Source of the DNA: Shewanella polaris
GTDB lineage: Bacteria; Pseudomonadota; Gammaproteobacteria; Enterobacterales; Shewanellaceae
Assembly (NCBI RefSeq): GCF_006385555.1
Contig: NZ_CP041036.1
Coordinates: 2,542,001 to 2,606,000 of the forward strand
Length of the DNA: 64,000 nt
Direction: 5' to 3'
A program made the translations under genes and the position numbers. Under the pieces are notes generated by a model. That model saw nothing but the letters and a program-made list of their open reading frames with translations, did not search any database and was not told the DNA's origin. The number at the start of each line of letters is the position of its first letter. Within the stretch, counting starts at the first letter, position 1. This document shows positions 39,492 to 49,170 of this stretch, one piece after another.

Positions 39492-39521
39492 TTGTGCAAA
39501 CAAAAAATGTCTGACTATAAT
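39492..39521 (+). promoter_or_regulatory. Candidate sigma-70 promoter in front of a possible sRNA
   Basis: A perfect TATAAT (39516-39521) is preceded at 18 bases by TTGTGC (39492-39497), a weak -35. The predicted start of transcription (about 39528) falls at the beginning of a heptamer repeat. Confidence 0.5.
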
Positions 39522-39523
39522 TC

Positions 39524-39558
39524 AGTTCATAGTTCATAGTTCATAGTTCATAGTTCAT
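39524..39558. repeat. Five tandem copies of AGTTCAT
   Basis: Five exact copies of the heptanucleotide AGTTCAT run from 39524 to 39558, just after a TATAAT box. It is the only clean short tandem repeat seen in the window, and heptamer tracts often vary in copy number. Confidence 0.95.
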
Positions 39559-39681
39559 TTAACAGTTTATTCAGTCTTTGGCATCTTAATTCAAATTAAA
39601 ATGCCGCAACAGTAGCGCAAGGCTCTTAACTGAGCCCTTTCCCTAGGCCCAAAACAATTGGATAGTTTTGGGTCTTTTTTT
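39527..39681 (+). ncRNA. Candidate small RNA between rsmF and tatD
   Basis: An approximately 155-base stretch from a putative start near 39527 to a terminator ending at 39681, with no open frame. It would carry the AGTTCAT repeat at its 5' end, then three hairpins: GGCAT-c-TTAATT/AATTAA-a-ATGCC (39580-39605), GGCTC/GAGCC (39621-39636) and the terminator stem GGCCCAAAAC/GTTTTGGGTC followed by seven T (39646-39681). I do not recognise it as Spot 42, GcvB, RyhB or a Qrr sRNA. It could instead be a long 3' untranslated region of rsmF. Confidence 0.45.
39646..39681 (+). terminator. Rho-independent terminator, rightward
   Basis: A 10-bp stem with one G-U pair, loop of 9 bases, and a run of seven T. 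On the minus strand no T-tract follows, so it is not a terminator for tatD. It ends either the candidate sRNA or rsmF readthrough. Confidence 0.8.
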
Positions 39682-39740
39682 ATCTATTTTTTAAGTTTGA
39701 CTCAATAAACATAATAGAATCAGGAGAAAAGGTTAAGTGA

Positions 39741-40529
39741 CTAACGCCCAACTAATTTAGCTGCATCGTTAAATAAGTTAAAGAAATTATCTGTGGTGTA
39801 CTGAGCTAACTCTTCAAATTTTTCACCGCGTAATTCAGCGACAAACTCAGCTACATCACGCACATATGCAGGTTGATTTTCTTGACCTCTATGCGGTACT
39901 GGCGCTAAATAAGGAGAATCTGTTTCTACTAATAACCTATCTTTAGGCACTTGCCGGATCACACTACGCAGCTCACCAGCATTCTTGAAAGTAACGATAC
40001 CAGAAACCGATATATAAAAACCTAAGTCGATAGCCGCTTTAGCCATTTCCCAGTTTTCAGTAAAACAATGTAATACACCGCCCACTTTGTCAGCATTACC
40101 GGCTTTAAGCATATTAATGGTGTCTTCACGGGCATCACGAGTGTGAACAATTAATGGCTTGTTCACCTCTACAGCTAACGCAATTTGTTGTTCAAAACAC
40201 TGCTGTTGTAATATTTTAGTGTCATTTGAATAAAAGTAATCTAAGCCTGTCTCGCCGATAGCAACCACACGCGGATCTTCAGCAAAACGTTTAATGTCTT
40301 CGATGTTTAAACCTTCTTGTACATCAAGAGGATGCACACCAGAAGACAAAAATACATTATTAAATGCTGCCACTTTATCGCGCATAGCTTCAAAGCCCTG
40401 CTGACGGACATTGACGCATAATAAGTAATCAACGCCTTGGGCTTTAGCATTGTTCATAATAGTCTGTAAACTGGCAGAGTCTGGGGCCGCTTTTAAGCGA
40501 TCAAGGTGGCAATGTGAATCAATTAGCAT
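39741..40529 (-). CDS. TatD family deoxyribonuclease (YcfH-like)
   Basis: 262 residues. Metal-dependent hydrolase fold: DSHCHLDRL near residue 4 supplies two metal His, IGETGLDYFYSN the bridging Glu/Asp region, VHTRDA and LHCFTE further metal-binding His, and VETDSPYLAPVPHRG the C-terminal Asp. It belongs with the YcfH branch of TatD proteins, which lies downstream of holB in E. coli. Last gene of the pabC-mltG-tmk-holB-pilZ-tatD run, 54 bases after pilZ. Confidence 0.93.
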   Translation of the reverse strand: MLIDSHCHLDRLKAAPDSASLQTIMNNAKAQGVDYLLCVNVRQQGFEAMRDKVAAFNNVFLSSGVHPLDVQEGLNIEDIKRFAEDPRVVAIGETGLDYFYSNDTKILQQQCFEQQIALAVEVNKPLIVHTRDAREDTINMLKAGNADKVGGVLHCFTENWEMAKAAIDLGFYISVSGIVTFKNAGELRSVIRQVPKDRLLVETDSPYLAPVPHRGQENQPAYVRDVAEFVAELRGEKFEELAQYTTDNFFNLFNDAAKLVGR

Positions 40530-40583
40530 GGGAATTCTTTCGCAACTACATTAACAAATAAACAGGTGTGCAAGAATACCTAG

Positions 40584-40910
40584 CTACATGGTACAGGTCA
40601 AATCACTAGAGGCGAGTTCACTTGATAATAACTTTTCAATATGATGTTTATGACTTTCAACATCGGTTTTGATTTTAACCCCAATACCCGCAGGTCGCCC
40701 GCCGGATGCACCTAATGGATTAATCCAAACAACAGCACCTTTAAATTCGTTGGTTTGGGTGGCATCGGGTAATCGATAAGCAATAGTAAGCTCTTGGCCT
40801 AAGAAATGACTTTCGGTAGTCGCAATAAATAAGCCTGCTGGCTTAATAAACGGCATGTAAGCACGATAAAGCTTATGTAATGTATCGTAGTTGGCAACAA
40901 GATCGACCAT
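40584..40910 (-). CDS. pilZ: Type IV pilus assembly protein PilZ
   Basis: 108 residues, close in length and sequence to Pseudomonas aeruginosa PilZ (YRAYMPFIKPAGLFIATTESH and GAVVWINPLGASGGRPAGIGVKI correspond to its AYMPFIKNGGLFIPT and GKVVWITPKGAQGNRAAGVGV), and it occupies the same place between holB and tatD. Like that protein it lacks the N-terminal RxxxR c-di-GMP motif, so it should work in pilus assembly (through PilB and FimX-type partners) without binding c-di-GMP itself. Ends in the conserved T-[CH]-T-M. Confidence 0.92.
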   Translation of the reverse strand: MVDLVANYDTLHKLYRAYMPFIKPAGLFIATTESHFLGQELTIAYRLPDATQTNEFKGAVVWINPLGASGGRPAGIGVKIKTDVESHKHHIEKLLSSELASSDLTCTM

Positions 40911-40965
40911 AAATGATTCTTATCTTCCCATTAACAGGTTAAAATATGTATAACAAAAAATGAAT

Positions 40966-41949
40966 TTAATGAGTTAACTGTCTGAATGCGAGTACATATT
41001 GTTGACACAATGCTTGAGTATTGACACTTGGCATTGTTTCAAGCTTGTGACACATATTCATTACGCGCCCTGCCAGCTCAATTATTTTAGCTTGAACCAA
41101 TGGGTTTAATGTTTGATTGTCAGCATTATCAGTTTTTATCTTATTACTTTTTAACACATATTGGCGTAAGTACAAATACAAAACATTAAGTGCATCAACA
41201 ATTTGTTGATCTGACACTTTCAATAAACTATTACTTAAATGACCCGTTTTTAAACTTTGAGCCCAATCTTGGCGAAATGTCAGCAGTTGTTGATAATGTT
41301 GAGAGGTTAAACTATTGGCTAATGCCAAAGGCCCACCGACGACACTAAGACACCAAGTAACATCATGGGTTTTACCCTCCGAGTTAGCTGCTGGTAACAG
41401 TTGCTGTACCGCTAACCAATGATGGATTTCTAACTTAGTAGGGGCAACAAATTTAAGCGTTTGACAGCGACTGGTAATGGTCGCTAATAACTGCGCTGAT
41501 GTATTCGTTTGCAGGATGAGTACGACATCATCGCCAGGTTCTTCAAGAGTTTTCAGTAGTGCATTAGCTGCGGCTAAATTTAATCGCTCAGCATTAATAA
41601 TGATTGCGACACGCGCCCCGCCTTGTTGGGCCGTTTGAGTTAACGCTTTGCATAACTGACGAATTTGATCAACTTTAATTTGGTTACCATCTGGCTCGAC
41701 AACATATAAATCAGGGTGGTTACCAGCAGCCAATAACAAACAGCTTTTACATTGTCCACAAGCGCCCACTGGCGTGAGGTGTTGGCAAAGCACTGCCTGA
41801 GCAGCAGCCTTCGCTATCTTATCTCCACCCAGTGCTTTATCAATATTAAACAAATGTGCATGGCTGCTTTTACCACGATAATGTTGATCGACAAACCTCT
41901 GATGCGGATCCGCTAACCACGGTAATTGGTCAATCTGATAATCACTCAT
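40966..41949 (-). CDS. holB: DNA polymerase III delta-prime subunit
   Basis: 327 residues (E. coli 334). Clamp-loader subunit, AAA+ fold without a functional P-loop. The zinc module is visible as C-x8-C-x2-C-x2-C (LCQHLTPVGACGQCKSC), and the sensor region AERLNLAAANALLKTLEEPGDDVVLILQT matches the family, as does the SRC motif in ATITSRCQTL. It starts 27 bases after tmk, the usual gammaproteobacterial order. Confidence 0.95.
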   Translation of the reverse strand: MSDYQIDQLPWLADPHQRFVDQHYRGKSSHAHLFNIDKALGGDKIAKAAAQAVLCQHLTPVGACGQCKSCLLLAAGNHPDLYVVEPDGNQIKVDQIRQLCKALTQTAQQGGARVAIIINAERLNLAAANALLKTLEEPGDDVVLILQTNTSAQLLATITSRCQTLKFVAPTKLEIHHWLAVQQLLPAANSEGKTHDVTWCLSVVGGPLALANSLTSQHYQQLLTFRQDWAQSLKTGHLSNSLLKVSDQQIVDALNVLYLYLRQYVLKSNKIKTDNADNQTLNPLVQAKIIELAGRVMNMCHKLETMPSVNTQALCQQYVLAFRQLTH

Positions 41950-41976
41950 GTCGCGACATTATCCTCTTGATGCCCA

Positions 41977-42624
41977 TCACTGCTCACCCATAAGAGCGGG
42001 TAATAGACGCTGCAACTGAAGCCGAATATCATCATGAACTTGTTCCATTGATTGGCTGGCATCAATAACGATAATACTGTCATCTTCATGGGCTAACTTT
42101 AAGTAGGTTTTTCTAGCTCGTTCAAAAAAATCAATGGCTTGTTGTTCAATTCTATCAAGCTTGCCACGACTCGCTGCACGGCTTAATCCTAGTGTAGGAT
42201 CAATATCCAAATACAAGGTGAGATCAGGCTTAAACCCATGTAGGCATGCATCGCTTACCGCTTTCACTAATGGCATTAAACCACGACCACCACCTTGATA
42301 AGCTAAAGATGACAGATTATGCCTATCACCGAGAACCCATTTACCTGAAGACAAAGCAGGTTTGATAACATTGGCAATTAACTGTGATCGGGCAGCATAA
42401 ATAAGCAAGCATTCTGCTTCGTCGCATAACGGATCTGACTCATCGGCAATTTTAACTAAGTCACGTATTTTTTCTGCTAATGGAGTGCCACCTGGTTCAC
42501 GTGTACACACAGGTGACTGGCCAATGTATTGGCTAATAATATCGTTAATTAGCGCAATCGCACTCGATTTACCAGCACCTTCTAATCCTTCAATGACAAT
42601 AAACTTGCCTTTTTGTTGACTCAT
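41977..42624 (-). CDS. tmk: Thymidylate kinase
   Basis: 215 residues (E. coli 213). Phosphorylates dTMP to dTDP. P-loop GLEGAGKSS near residue 13, the DR motif in [18 protein letters not shown], and LID region [16 protein letters not shown]. Its ATG overlaps the mltG stop by 4 bases (ATGA), so the two are translationally coupled. Confidence 0.96.
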   Translation of the reverse strand: MSQQKGKFIVIEGLEGAGKSSAIALINDIISQYIGQSPVCTREPGGTPLAEKIRDLVKIADESDPLCDEAECLLIYAARSQLIANVIKPALSSGKWVLGDRHNLSSLAYQGGGRGLMPLVKAVSDACLHGFKPDLTLYLDIDPTLGLSRAASRGKLDRIEQQAIDFFERARKTYLKLAHEDDSIIVIDASQSMEQVHDDIRLQLQRLLPALMGEQ

Positions 42625-43634
42625 TTTCTTTTTCTCTGGAATTCGTTTACAGCATTATTATGAGCCTTCAATGTGGATGAGAACACATGACTACCATCAT
42701 TACGAGACACAAAATATAAGTAATTTACTTTAGCTGGATTGGCTGCCGCAAATAATGATGCCCGACTAGGTGCAGCAATTGGCGTTGGAGGTAAACCATC
42801 AATCTTATAAGTATTAAATGCCGTTGCTTCACGTAGGTCCTTACGAGTAATATTGCCTTTATAACGATCACCCATACCGTAAATTACTGTCGGGTCTGTT
42901 TGTAGGCGCATGCCCTTTTTCAATCGATTATTAAAGACTGCCGACACCCAATCACGCTCTTCAGGTTTACCGGTTTCTTTTTCAATAATCGAGGCAATAA
43001 TTAGCAATTCATATGGCGATGATAATGCTAAGTCAGGGTCTCTTCCTTCCCATGCTTGTGCCAAGCTCTCCTGCATCATGTTGTAACTTCGATTCAAAAT
43101 TGTCTGTAAACTATCATCTGCATGAAAATGAAAAGTTTCAGGATAAAATTTACCTTCAGGCAAACCAGAAGTATCACCATTATTTAATAACACTTGGTTA
43201 AAATCATCAGTATGTTGTACTAGATACTCAGTGCTAGCTAATGTTTTCTGCCACTCCGCAATCGTTTTACCCTCAATTAGCGTGACACTGAAAACTATTT
43301 GCTGGGCTAAATATAAGCGAGTTAATAATGTCTCTAAAGTATCACCGGGGATCACTTGATATAAGCCTGTCTTTATATTGGCAAGTTTAGGTTCAAGTTT
43401 TACGAGATATTTAACTTTCCAACTATCTGTAATTAATGATTGTTGCTCAAGTTGTTGCGCAAGCTTTATTACCGTAGTACCAGGTTCAACCGTCAAAGTT
43501 TGGATTTCAGTTAACTGTAATGGTTGTTTTTGGTAACTAATTAAACCTGATACAAGCCAATACCCACTGAGGCACACAACGGCAAATAAAGGTATAATGC
43601 TGGCTAATAGAAATGTTTTTATTATTTTAATCAT
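42621..43634 (-). CDS. mltG: Endolytic murein transglycosylase MltG
   Basis: 337 residues. One N-terminal transmembrane helix ([23 protein letters not shown]), a LysM-like segment ([17 protein letters not shown]) and the YceG catalytic domain with the Glu in [15 protein letters not shown] and the QTDPTVIYG motif. It cuts nascent peptidoglycan and helps set glycan length. ATG 43634 overlaps the pabC stop by 4 bases and the stop overlaps tmk by 4, which fixes the start; the longer frame to 43685 is not used. Confidence 0.94.
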   Translation of the reverse strand: MIKIIKTFLLASIIPLFAVVCLSGYWLVSGLISYQKQPLQLTEIQTLTVEPGTTVIKLAQQLEQQSLITDSWKVKYLVKLEPKLANIKTGLYQVIPGDTLETLLTRLYLAQQIVFSVTLIEGKTIAEWQKTLASTEYLVQHTDDFNQVLLNNGDTSGLPEGKFYPETFHFHADDSLQTILNRSYNMMQESLAQAWEGRDPDLALSSPYELLIIASIIEKETGKPEERDWVSAVFNNRLKKGMRLQTDPTVIYGMGDRYKGNITRKDLREATAFNTYKIDGLPPTPIAAPSRASLFAAANPAKVNYLYFVSRNDGSHVFSSTLKAHNNAVNEFQRKRK

Positions 43635-44464
43635 GATGATAAATTTACACTCAGAACGTGCCTGAATCGCGATGTTTGCGTCCAACGGCTAAATTGAAAA
43701 TCGTCTATGGCGGCTACATCGATAATGCCAAATAAACTGTTCGTTATAAATATATGGTCAGCTGTTTGAATATCTCCAATTGTGAGTTGTGTTGCCATAA
43801 CCGCTATATCATGACCAAGCAAACTATCAATCATTACTTCACGCATCACACCACTCACACCAGCATGGGTAATAGCCGGGGTAAATACCTGATCATTTTT
43901 GACGATAAAGATATTGGCAATAGATGACTCTATCACATTACCATCACAGTCAAATACTAACCAATCTTGATGGTGACTAGATAGCGGTTGAGACTTTATA
44001 AGCACCTGTTCTAATCGGTTAAGGTGTTTTATTCCCGCTAGAAGAGGTTGTCTACCAAGAAATATAGGTGATGATGCTAGCGAAATACCAGTTTGCTGCC
44101 AGTCAAGGTAATGCTCAGGAATGGGATGCACTGACAAGACTTCAGTCACGTTTGCGCTTAAAGGAGCCTGATAACCGCGACCGCCTACGCCACGCGTCAG
44201 CAAAAGCTTTATACAATGTTGTGGATATTGTTGAGCGAGCTGGTTCAACTGCTGTAATAATTGGTTACTGGCATGCCACTCAATCCCCAAACGCTCGCAG
44301 CTTTGTTGCACACGAGCAATATGCTCGGCAAGGAATAGCACCTCTGCGAGCATATCAGCTGATGCAGTGCGCATTGTCGCAAACACACCATCACCATAAG
44401 CAACACCACGATCAAGTGGATTTATTAGTCCGTTTTCAACGTAGTTAACCCAAACCGGTGCCAT
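43631..44464 (-). CDS. pabC: Aminodeoxychorismate lyase
   Basis: 277 residues (E. coli 269), fold-type IV PLP enzyme making p-aminobenzoate for folate. GVAYGDGVFATMRT at residue 19-32 and the PLP Lys in LAGIKHLNRLEQVL fit, as does the phosphate-binding IESSIANIFIV. Its ATG shares one base with the dcd stop (TAATG), and its stop overlaps mltG. In E. coli pabC follows fabF; here it follows dcd, so the fatty-acid link is broken. Confidence 0.93.
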   Translation of the reverse strand: MAPVWVNYVENGLINPLDRGVAYGDGVFATMRTASADMLAEVLFLAEHIARVQQSCERLGIEWHASNQLLQQLNQLAQQYPQHCIKLLLTRGVGGRGYQAPLSANVTEVLSVHPIPEHYLDWQQTGISLASSPIFLGRQPLLAGIKHLNRLEQVLIKSQPLSSHHQDWLVFDCDGNVIESSIANIFIVKNDQVFTPAITHAGVSGVMREVMIDSLLGHDIAVMATQLTIGDIQTADHIFITNSLFGIIDVAAIDDFQFSRWTQTSRFRHVLSVNLSS

Positions 44465-45048
44465 TATTTGTCCTGACTAATCCGACTTGCAACAGCCTCT
44501 TGTTGATCTTTGTACTTCGAGCTTTTACGGGTGTTATAAGGACGAGCAACAGCGGAGTTTAAGCGTTCAAAATTAAGCGCACCGATTGTCATACCAGGAC
44601 GAAGTGCCAATGGCAATTTACCACTGTTAAAGAACTCAAGCACAATTTTACCTTGCCAACCGGGATCAATTCGATGCGCAGTAACATGCACCATCAACCC
44701 TAAACGAGCAAGAGATGAGCGACCATCTAACCAACCCACTATATCTGCTGGTAAGGTCACGCTTTCATAGGTTACTGCTAAGGCTAATTCACCAGGATGC
44801 AGGAAAAAAGCATCATTATCAGCAATTTCAATTTTGTCACTCATTATTCGATCAAGTGCTATTTGCATTTCTGCACTGGGACCACTTAAATCGATATAAG
44901 GTGCAGTATGGTCTTTAAATACTCGAAATTGGCTGCCTAAACGCACATCCACACTCACGCCCGAAATGGCTTCAATACCAGGACGAGGATCGATGATAAT
45001 GGTGCCATTATCTAAACATTGCTCAATTTCAATATCGGTTAAACGCAT
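44464..45048 (-). CDS. dcd: dCTP deaminase
   Basis: 194 residues (E. coli 193). Deaminates dCTP to dUTP, the main route to d[33 protein letters not shown] and the active-site [20 protein letters not shown] with [14 protein letters not shown] all match the dUTPase-related fold. The stop shares one base with the pabC start; udk lies upstream with 23 bases between. The grouping of dcd, udk and tmk puts three pyrimidine genes together. Confidence 0.96.
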   Translation of the reverse strand: MRLTDIEIEQCLDNGTIIIDPRPGIEAISGVSVDVRLGSQFRVFKDHTAPYIDLSGPSAEMQIALDRIMSDKIEIADNDAFFLHPGELALAVTYESVTLPADIVGWLDGRSSLARLGLMVHVTAHRIDPGWQGKIVLEFFNSGKLPLALRPGMTIGALNFERLNSAVARPYNTRKSSKYKDQQEAVASRISQDK

Positions 45049-45071
45049 GCTGCACTCTCTCCAAGATAAAG

Positions 45072-45710
45072 TTATTTAGCCAATAAATGCTGAATTCTAG
45101 CTTTTAAAATATCAGTCGCGATGCGATTTTTCCCGCCCTTAGGAACGATAATATCTGCATATTGTTTTGATGGCTCAATAAATTGTAAGAACATAGGCCG
45201 TACCGTTCTTTTATACTGCGAAATCACAGACTCCATCGTTCTGCCACGTTCAGCAACATCACGGGTCAATCTGCGTAAAAAACAAATATCCAACGGTGTA
45301 TCCATAAACACACTCGCATCCATTAACTCACGCAATTTAGGATTTGTTAATAATAGAATACCTTCTAGGATTATCACTTTTTTCGGTTGCATAGTAAGCG
45401 TCTCGCTGGTGCGAGTATGCTCTGTATAGCTATAACAAGGGATGTCAACAGATTCACCCCTTTTTAGCTGAGTTAAATGAACAGCTAACAACTGATGGTC
45501 TAACGCTTTTGGGTGGTCGTAATTGGCTTTTACACGTTCCTCCATACTTAAATGGTTTTGATCGTGATAATAGGCATCTTCGTTAATCACACCAATTTGA
45601 TTGGTACCTAAGTCTCGACATAATTCTTCAAAAATTGTCTTAGCAATTAAACTTTTACCTGAAGCCGACGCACCGGCGATCCCAATAATGACACACTGCT
45701 GAGAATTCAT
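45072..45710 (-). CDS. udk: Uridine kinase
   Basis: 212 residues (E. coli 213). Phosphorylates uridine and cytidine for salvage. P-loop [15 protein letters not shown] near residue 9, [22 protein letters not shown] and [16 protein letters not shown] match the family; [13 protein letters not shown] and [16 protein letters not shown] complete it. It follows mrp by 10 bases and is likely co-transcribed. Confidence 0.96.
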   Translation of the reverse strand: MNSQQCVIIGIAGASASGKSLIAKTIFEELCRDLGTNQIGVINEDAYYHDQNHLSMEERVKANYDHPKALDHQLLAVHLTQLKRGESVDIPCYSYTEHTRTSETLTMQPKKVIILEGILLLTNPKLRELMDASVFMDTPLDICFLRRLTRDVAERGRTMESVISQYKRTVRPMFLQFIEPSKQYADIIVPKGGKNRIATDILKARIQHLLAK

Positions 45711-45720
45711 CTCTTAAACC

Positions 45721-46836
45721 TTACTCGTCGTCTGATATGCTAATTTTTACGGTCGATTGTACTTGTTGGAGTGCCAACTCAGCGCCAAGTTTACGAGCAA
45801 TTTCACGATAAATACCTGAGACTTCACTTTCTGGTTCGCTCATCACGCTCGGCGTACCATTGTCCATAGACTCACGAATATTGATATGTAATGGCAGTGC
45901 GCCTAGTAGCGGCACGTTATAACGCTCGGCGATCTTACTTCCACCATGAGTACCAAATGGATGTTCTTTATGACCACATTCAGGACAAAGATGAAAACTC
46001 ATGTTCTCGATAATACCCAATACAGGAATATTCACTTTATTGAACATGGTGATACCTTTTTTAGCATCGGCTAAAGCAATATCTTGTGGTGTTGTAACAA
46101 TCACAGCCCCACTCACAGGTACCTTTTGTGACAAGGTTAGTTGAATATCACCGGTTCCTGGTGGCATATCGATGATCAAATAATCCAGTTCAGGCCATTG
46201 GGTTTCATTCAGTAGTTGAGCTAATGCACCGGCTGCCATAGGACCACGCCACACAGCAGCTTCATCGCCACTGAGCATAAAGCCGATAGATTGTGCAGAA
46301 ATACCATGAACCAACGCTGGTGTCATGTGTTTGCCATCTGGCGATTGCGGACGAAAATTAGGGATACCTAACATCAATGGAATAGACGGCCCATAAATAT
46401 CAGCATCTAAAATACCCACTTCAGCACCTTCAGCTTTTAACGCTAACGCAAGGTTTACTGCTGTCGTTGATTTACCCACCCCACCTTTACCAGAAGCAAC
46501 AGCAATGACTTGCTTTACATTAGGCAGTGGAGCAATAGCAGGAAGCGCAGAATATACACGAGGCTGGAAATCAATTTCACATTCAACTTCATCTATGGCA
46601 TCAAGCACTGCAAGCTTGTTCGTTATGGCCATCACGGTATCACGGTATTGGGTCATACACGGATAAGGATAAACTAATCCTAACTGTAGACGTTTTCCTT
46701 CCATCGATAATGCTGTCACACATCCTGCACTGACCAGACCTTTTTGCAAATAAGGATCAACAAATGCCTCTAAAATATCTAACACTGGTGACAATAATTC
46801 ATCATTTAATTCATAATCTGTATGCGTATTAACCAA
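45721..46836 (-). CDS. apbC: Iron-sulfur cluster carrier ATPase Mrp/ApbC
   Basis: About 371 residues. An N-terminal MIP18-like domain (LVSAGCVTALSMEGKRLQLGLVYPYP) precedes a deviant Walker A, VASGKGGVGKSTTAVNLA, near residue 115; the C-terminal CPECGH gives the Cys pair that bridges the Fe-S cluster in the dimer. No ATG start is available. TTG 46836 is preceded by GGAGA at good spacing, so I prefer it to the TTG at 46854, which has no ribosome-binding site. Divergent from metG, as in E. coli. Confidence 0.92.
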   Translation of the reverse strand: MVNTHTDYELNDELLSPVLDILEAFVDPYLQKGLVSAGCVTALSMEGKRLQLGLVYPYPCMTQYRDTVMAITNKLAVLDAIDEVECEIDFQPRVYSALPAIAPLPNVKQVIAVASGKGGVGKSTTAVNLALALKAEGAEVGILDADIYGPSIPLMLGIPNFRPQSPDGKHMTPALVHGISAQSIGFMLSGDEAAVWRGPMAAGALAQLLNETQWPELDYLIIDMPPGTGDIQLTLSQKVPVSGAVIVTTPQDIALADAKKGITMFNKVNIPVLGIIENMSFHLCPECGHKEHPFGTHGGSKIAERYNVPLLGALPLHINIRESMDNGTPSVMSEPESEVSGIYREIARKLGAELALQQVQSTVKISISDDE

Positions 46837-46992
46837 AACGGCGTCTCCGAACAAGAAATTTGTACAAGTGTATCAGAACTTAGTAAAAAAATAGCGACTA
46901 ATAAGCCTTTTTAGGTCATGTTTTGATGAAAAAAATCTCCTAATCAGTTAGTATCAGGCAATATTTTTGGTGTAATTTGATATCGAGATAAA

Positions 46993-49044
46993 ATGACAAA
47001 ATCACAGCGTAAAATACTGGTCACAAGTGCCCTTCCTTATGCCAATGGACCAATTCATCTAGGCCATATGCTTGAATATATCCAAACGGATATTTGGTCA
47101 CGTTTTCAAAAATTACGTGGCAATGAGTGCTATTACATTTGTGCAGATGATGCTCACGGCACACCTATTATGCTTAAAGCACAGCAAATAGGTATTACAC
47201 CAGAAGAAATGATTGCCCAAGTTCAAAAAGAACATCAGCAAGATTTCGCCGATTTCAACATCCAGTTTGATAATTTTCATAGTACACACAGTGAAGAAAA
47301 CCGCACTTTAGCCTGTGATATTTATTTAAAACTTCGTGATGGTGGTTACATCAAAACCAAAACCATTTCACAATTATATGACCCAGAAAAGTTAATGTTC
47401 TTGCCAGACCGCTTTGTTAAAGGCACATGCCCTAAATGTAAGTCTGAAGATCAGTACGGTGATAACTGTGACAACTGTGGTGCAACCTATAGTACAACCG
47501 ACCTAATAAACCCTAAATCCGCGGTATCTGGCGCAACACCAATAATGAAAGACACCGAACACTTCTTTTTTGACCTGCCTGCGTTTGAAGGCATGCTAAA
47601 AGAGTGGATTCAATCAGGCTCCTTGCAACAAGAAATGGCCAACAAACTTACCGAATGGTTTGAACAAGGTCTAAAACAATGGGATATCTCACGCGATGCC
47701 CCTTACTTTGGCTTTGAAATCCCCGACGCACCTGGTAAATTTTTCTATGTATGGTTAGATGCGCCGATTGGTTATATGGGATCATTTAAAAACCTATGTG
47801 ACAAGCGCGATGATATAAACTTTGACGATTTTTGGAGCTTAGATTCTACCGCCGAGGTATATCACTTCATCGGTAAAGACATTGTTTATTTCCACAGTTT
47901 ATTTTGGCCAGCAATGCTTGAAGGCGCCGGCATTCGCAAACCGACCAGTGTTTATGCCCATGGCTATGTCACCGTAAACGGTGCAAAAATGTCTAAATCA
48001 AAAGGGACGTTTATTAAAGCGCGCACCTATTTAGATAATTTAGATCCTGAATATCTACGTTATTATTACGCTGCTAAATTAAACAGCCGTATTGATGATT
48101 TAGATTTAAACTTAGAAGATTTCGCCCAACGAGTTAACTCAGACTTAGTCGGCAAATTGGTTAACCTCGCCTCACGTACAGCTGGTTTTATCAGCAAACG
48201 TTTTGATGGTAAATTAGCCAAAGTGACAGACAGCAACTTGACCGAAATATTCTTAGCCAAAAGCGAAGTGATTGCCGAATTATATGAAACTCGCGAATAC
48301 GGCAAAGCGATGCGTGAAATTATGGCATTAGCAGATATTGCTAACGCTTATGTTGCTGACGCTGCACCATGGCAATTAGTCAAGCAAGAAGACAAGCAAG
48401 ATGAAGCCCATCAGGTTTGCAGTAATGCATTAAACTTGTTCAGAATTTTGGTGACATACCTTAAGCCAGTATTACCCAAACTTGCCGAAAATGTTGAAGG
48501 TTTTTTACAGTTAACTTTAACGTGGGACAATTTAGATCAAGATCTGGCTGGTCATGAAATAGCGACATTTAAAGCATTAATGCAACGTATCGAACCTAAG
48601 AGTATTGAAGCTATCATCGATGCATCTAAAGAGAACTTACAAGCAACTAATACGGATGCGCCTATCACCGATGCACCAAAGCAAACTGTTAATCAATTAG
48701 AGCAAGACCCTATTAGCCCTGAAATCAGTTTTGAAGATTTTGCTAAAATTGACTTACGTATTGCACGCATCAGCAAAGCTGAACATATCGAAAAAGCCAA
48801 AAAGTTACTTCGCCTTGAATTAGATTTAGGTGGCGAAACTAAACAGGTATTTGCAGGTATAAAATCGGCTTATGCGCCTGAAGACTTAGTAGGTAAACTC
48901 ACCGTCATGGTGGCAAACCTTGCCCCACGTACAATGAAGTTTGGTGATTCTGAAGGCATGGTATTAGCTGCAGGTCCTGGCGGTAAAGACTTGTTCATAC
49001 TCGAACCTCATGAAGGTGCAGAGCCTGGCATGAGAGTTAAATAA
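46993..49044 (+). CDS. metG: Methionyl-tRNA synthetase
   Basis: 683 residues (E. coli 677). HIGH-type motif PIHLGHML near residue 15-22; zinc knuckle [18 protein letters not shown] near 145-162; KMSKSKGT near 332; anticodon domain with DAAPWQL near 455; and a C-terminal tRNA-binding (Trbp111-like) dimerisation domain from about 580 ([17 protein letters not shown] to the end). A terminator follows. Divergent from apbC. Confidence 0.97.
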   Translation: MTKSQRKILVTSALPYANGPIHLGHMLEYIQTDIWSRFQKLRGNECYYICADDAHGTPIMLKAQQIGITPEEMIAQVQKEHQQDFADFNIQFDNFHSTHSEENRTLACDIYLKLRDGGYIKTKTISQLYDPEKLMFLPDRFVKGTCPKCKSEDQYGDNCDNCGATYSTTDLINPKSAVSGATPIMKDTEHFFFDLPAFEGMLKEWIQSGSLQQEMANKLTEWFEQGLKQWDISRDAPYFGFEIPDAPGKFFYVWLDAPIGYMGSFKNLCDKRDDINFDDFWSLDSTAEVYHFIGKDIVYFHSLFWPAMLEGAGIRKPTSVYAHGYVTVNGAKMSKSKGTFIKARTYLDNLDPEYLRYYYAAKLNSRIDDLDLNLEDFAQRVNSDLVGKLVNLASRTAGFISKRFDGKLAKVTDSNLTEIFLAKSEVIAELYETREYGKAMREIMALADIANAYVADAAPWQLVKQEDKQDEAHQVCSNALNLFRILVTYLKPVLPKLAENVEGFLQLTLTWDNLDQDLAGHEIATFKALMQRIEPKSIEAIIDASKENLQATNTDAPITDAPKQTVNQLEQDPISPEISFEDFAKIDLRIARISKAEHIEKAKKLLRLELDLGGETKQVFAGIKSAYAPEDLVGKLTVMVANLAPRTMKFGDSEGMVLAAGPGGKDLFILEPHEGAEPGMRVK

Positions 49045-49065
49045 TCTACTCTCTTTTGCCCACAT

Positions 49066-49094
49066 AAAAAAAGACTGCCTAGGCAGTCTTTTTT
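49066..49094. terminator. Bidirectional terminator between metG and the Kef-type gene
   Basis: AAAAAAAGACTGCC-TA-GGCAGTCTTTTTT, a perfect stem with A and T flanks. It stands about 20 bases after metG and about 77 bases after the stop of the leftward antiporter gene, so it can serve both. Confidence 0.9.
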
Positions 49095-49170
49095 ATTAAT
49101 CTTGGTATTTAACACTTAACGGCCTTCAACTCAGATAAATAGATAAAATAAGTAATCATCATTTCAGTCT

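Noticed and set aside
39524..39558. CRISPR or CsrB-like repeats
   Set aside because: Seven-base units without spacers cannot form a CRISPR array, and the GGA motifs of CsrB-like RNAs are absent.
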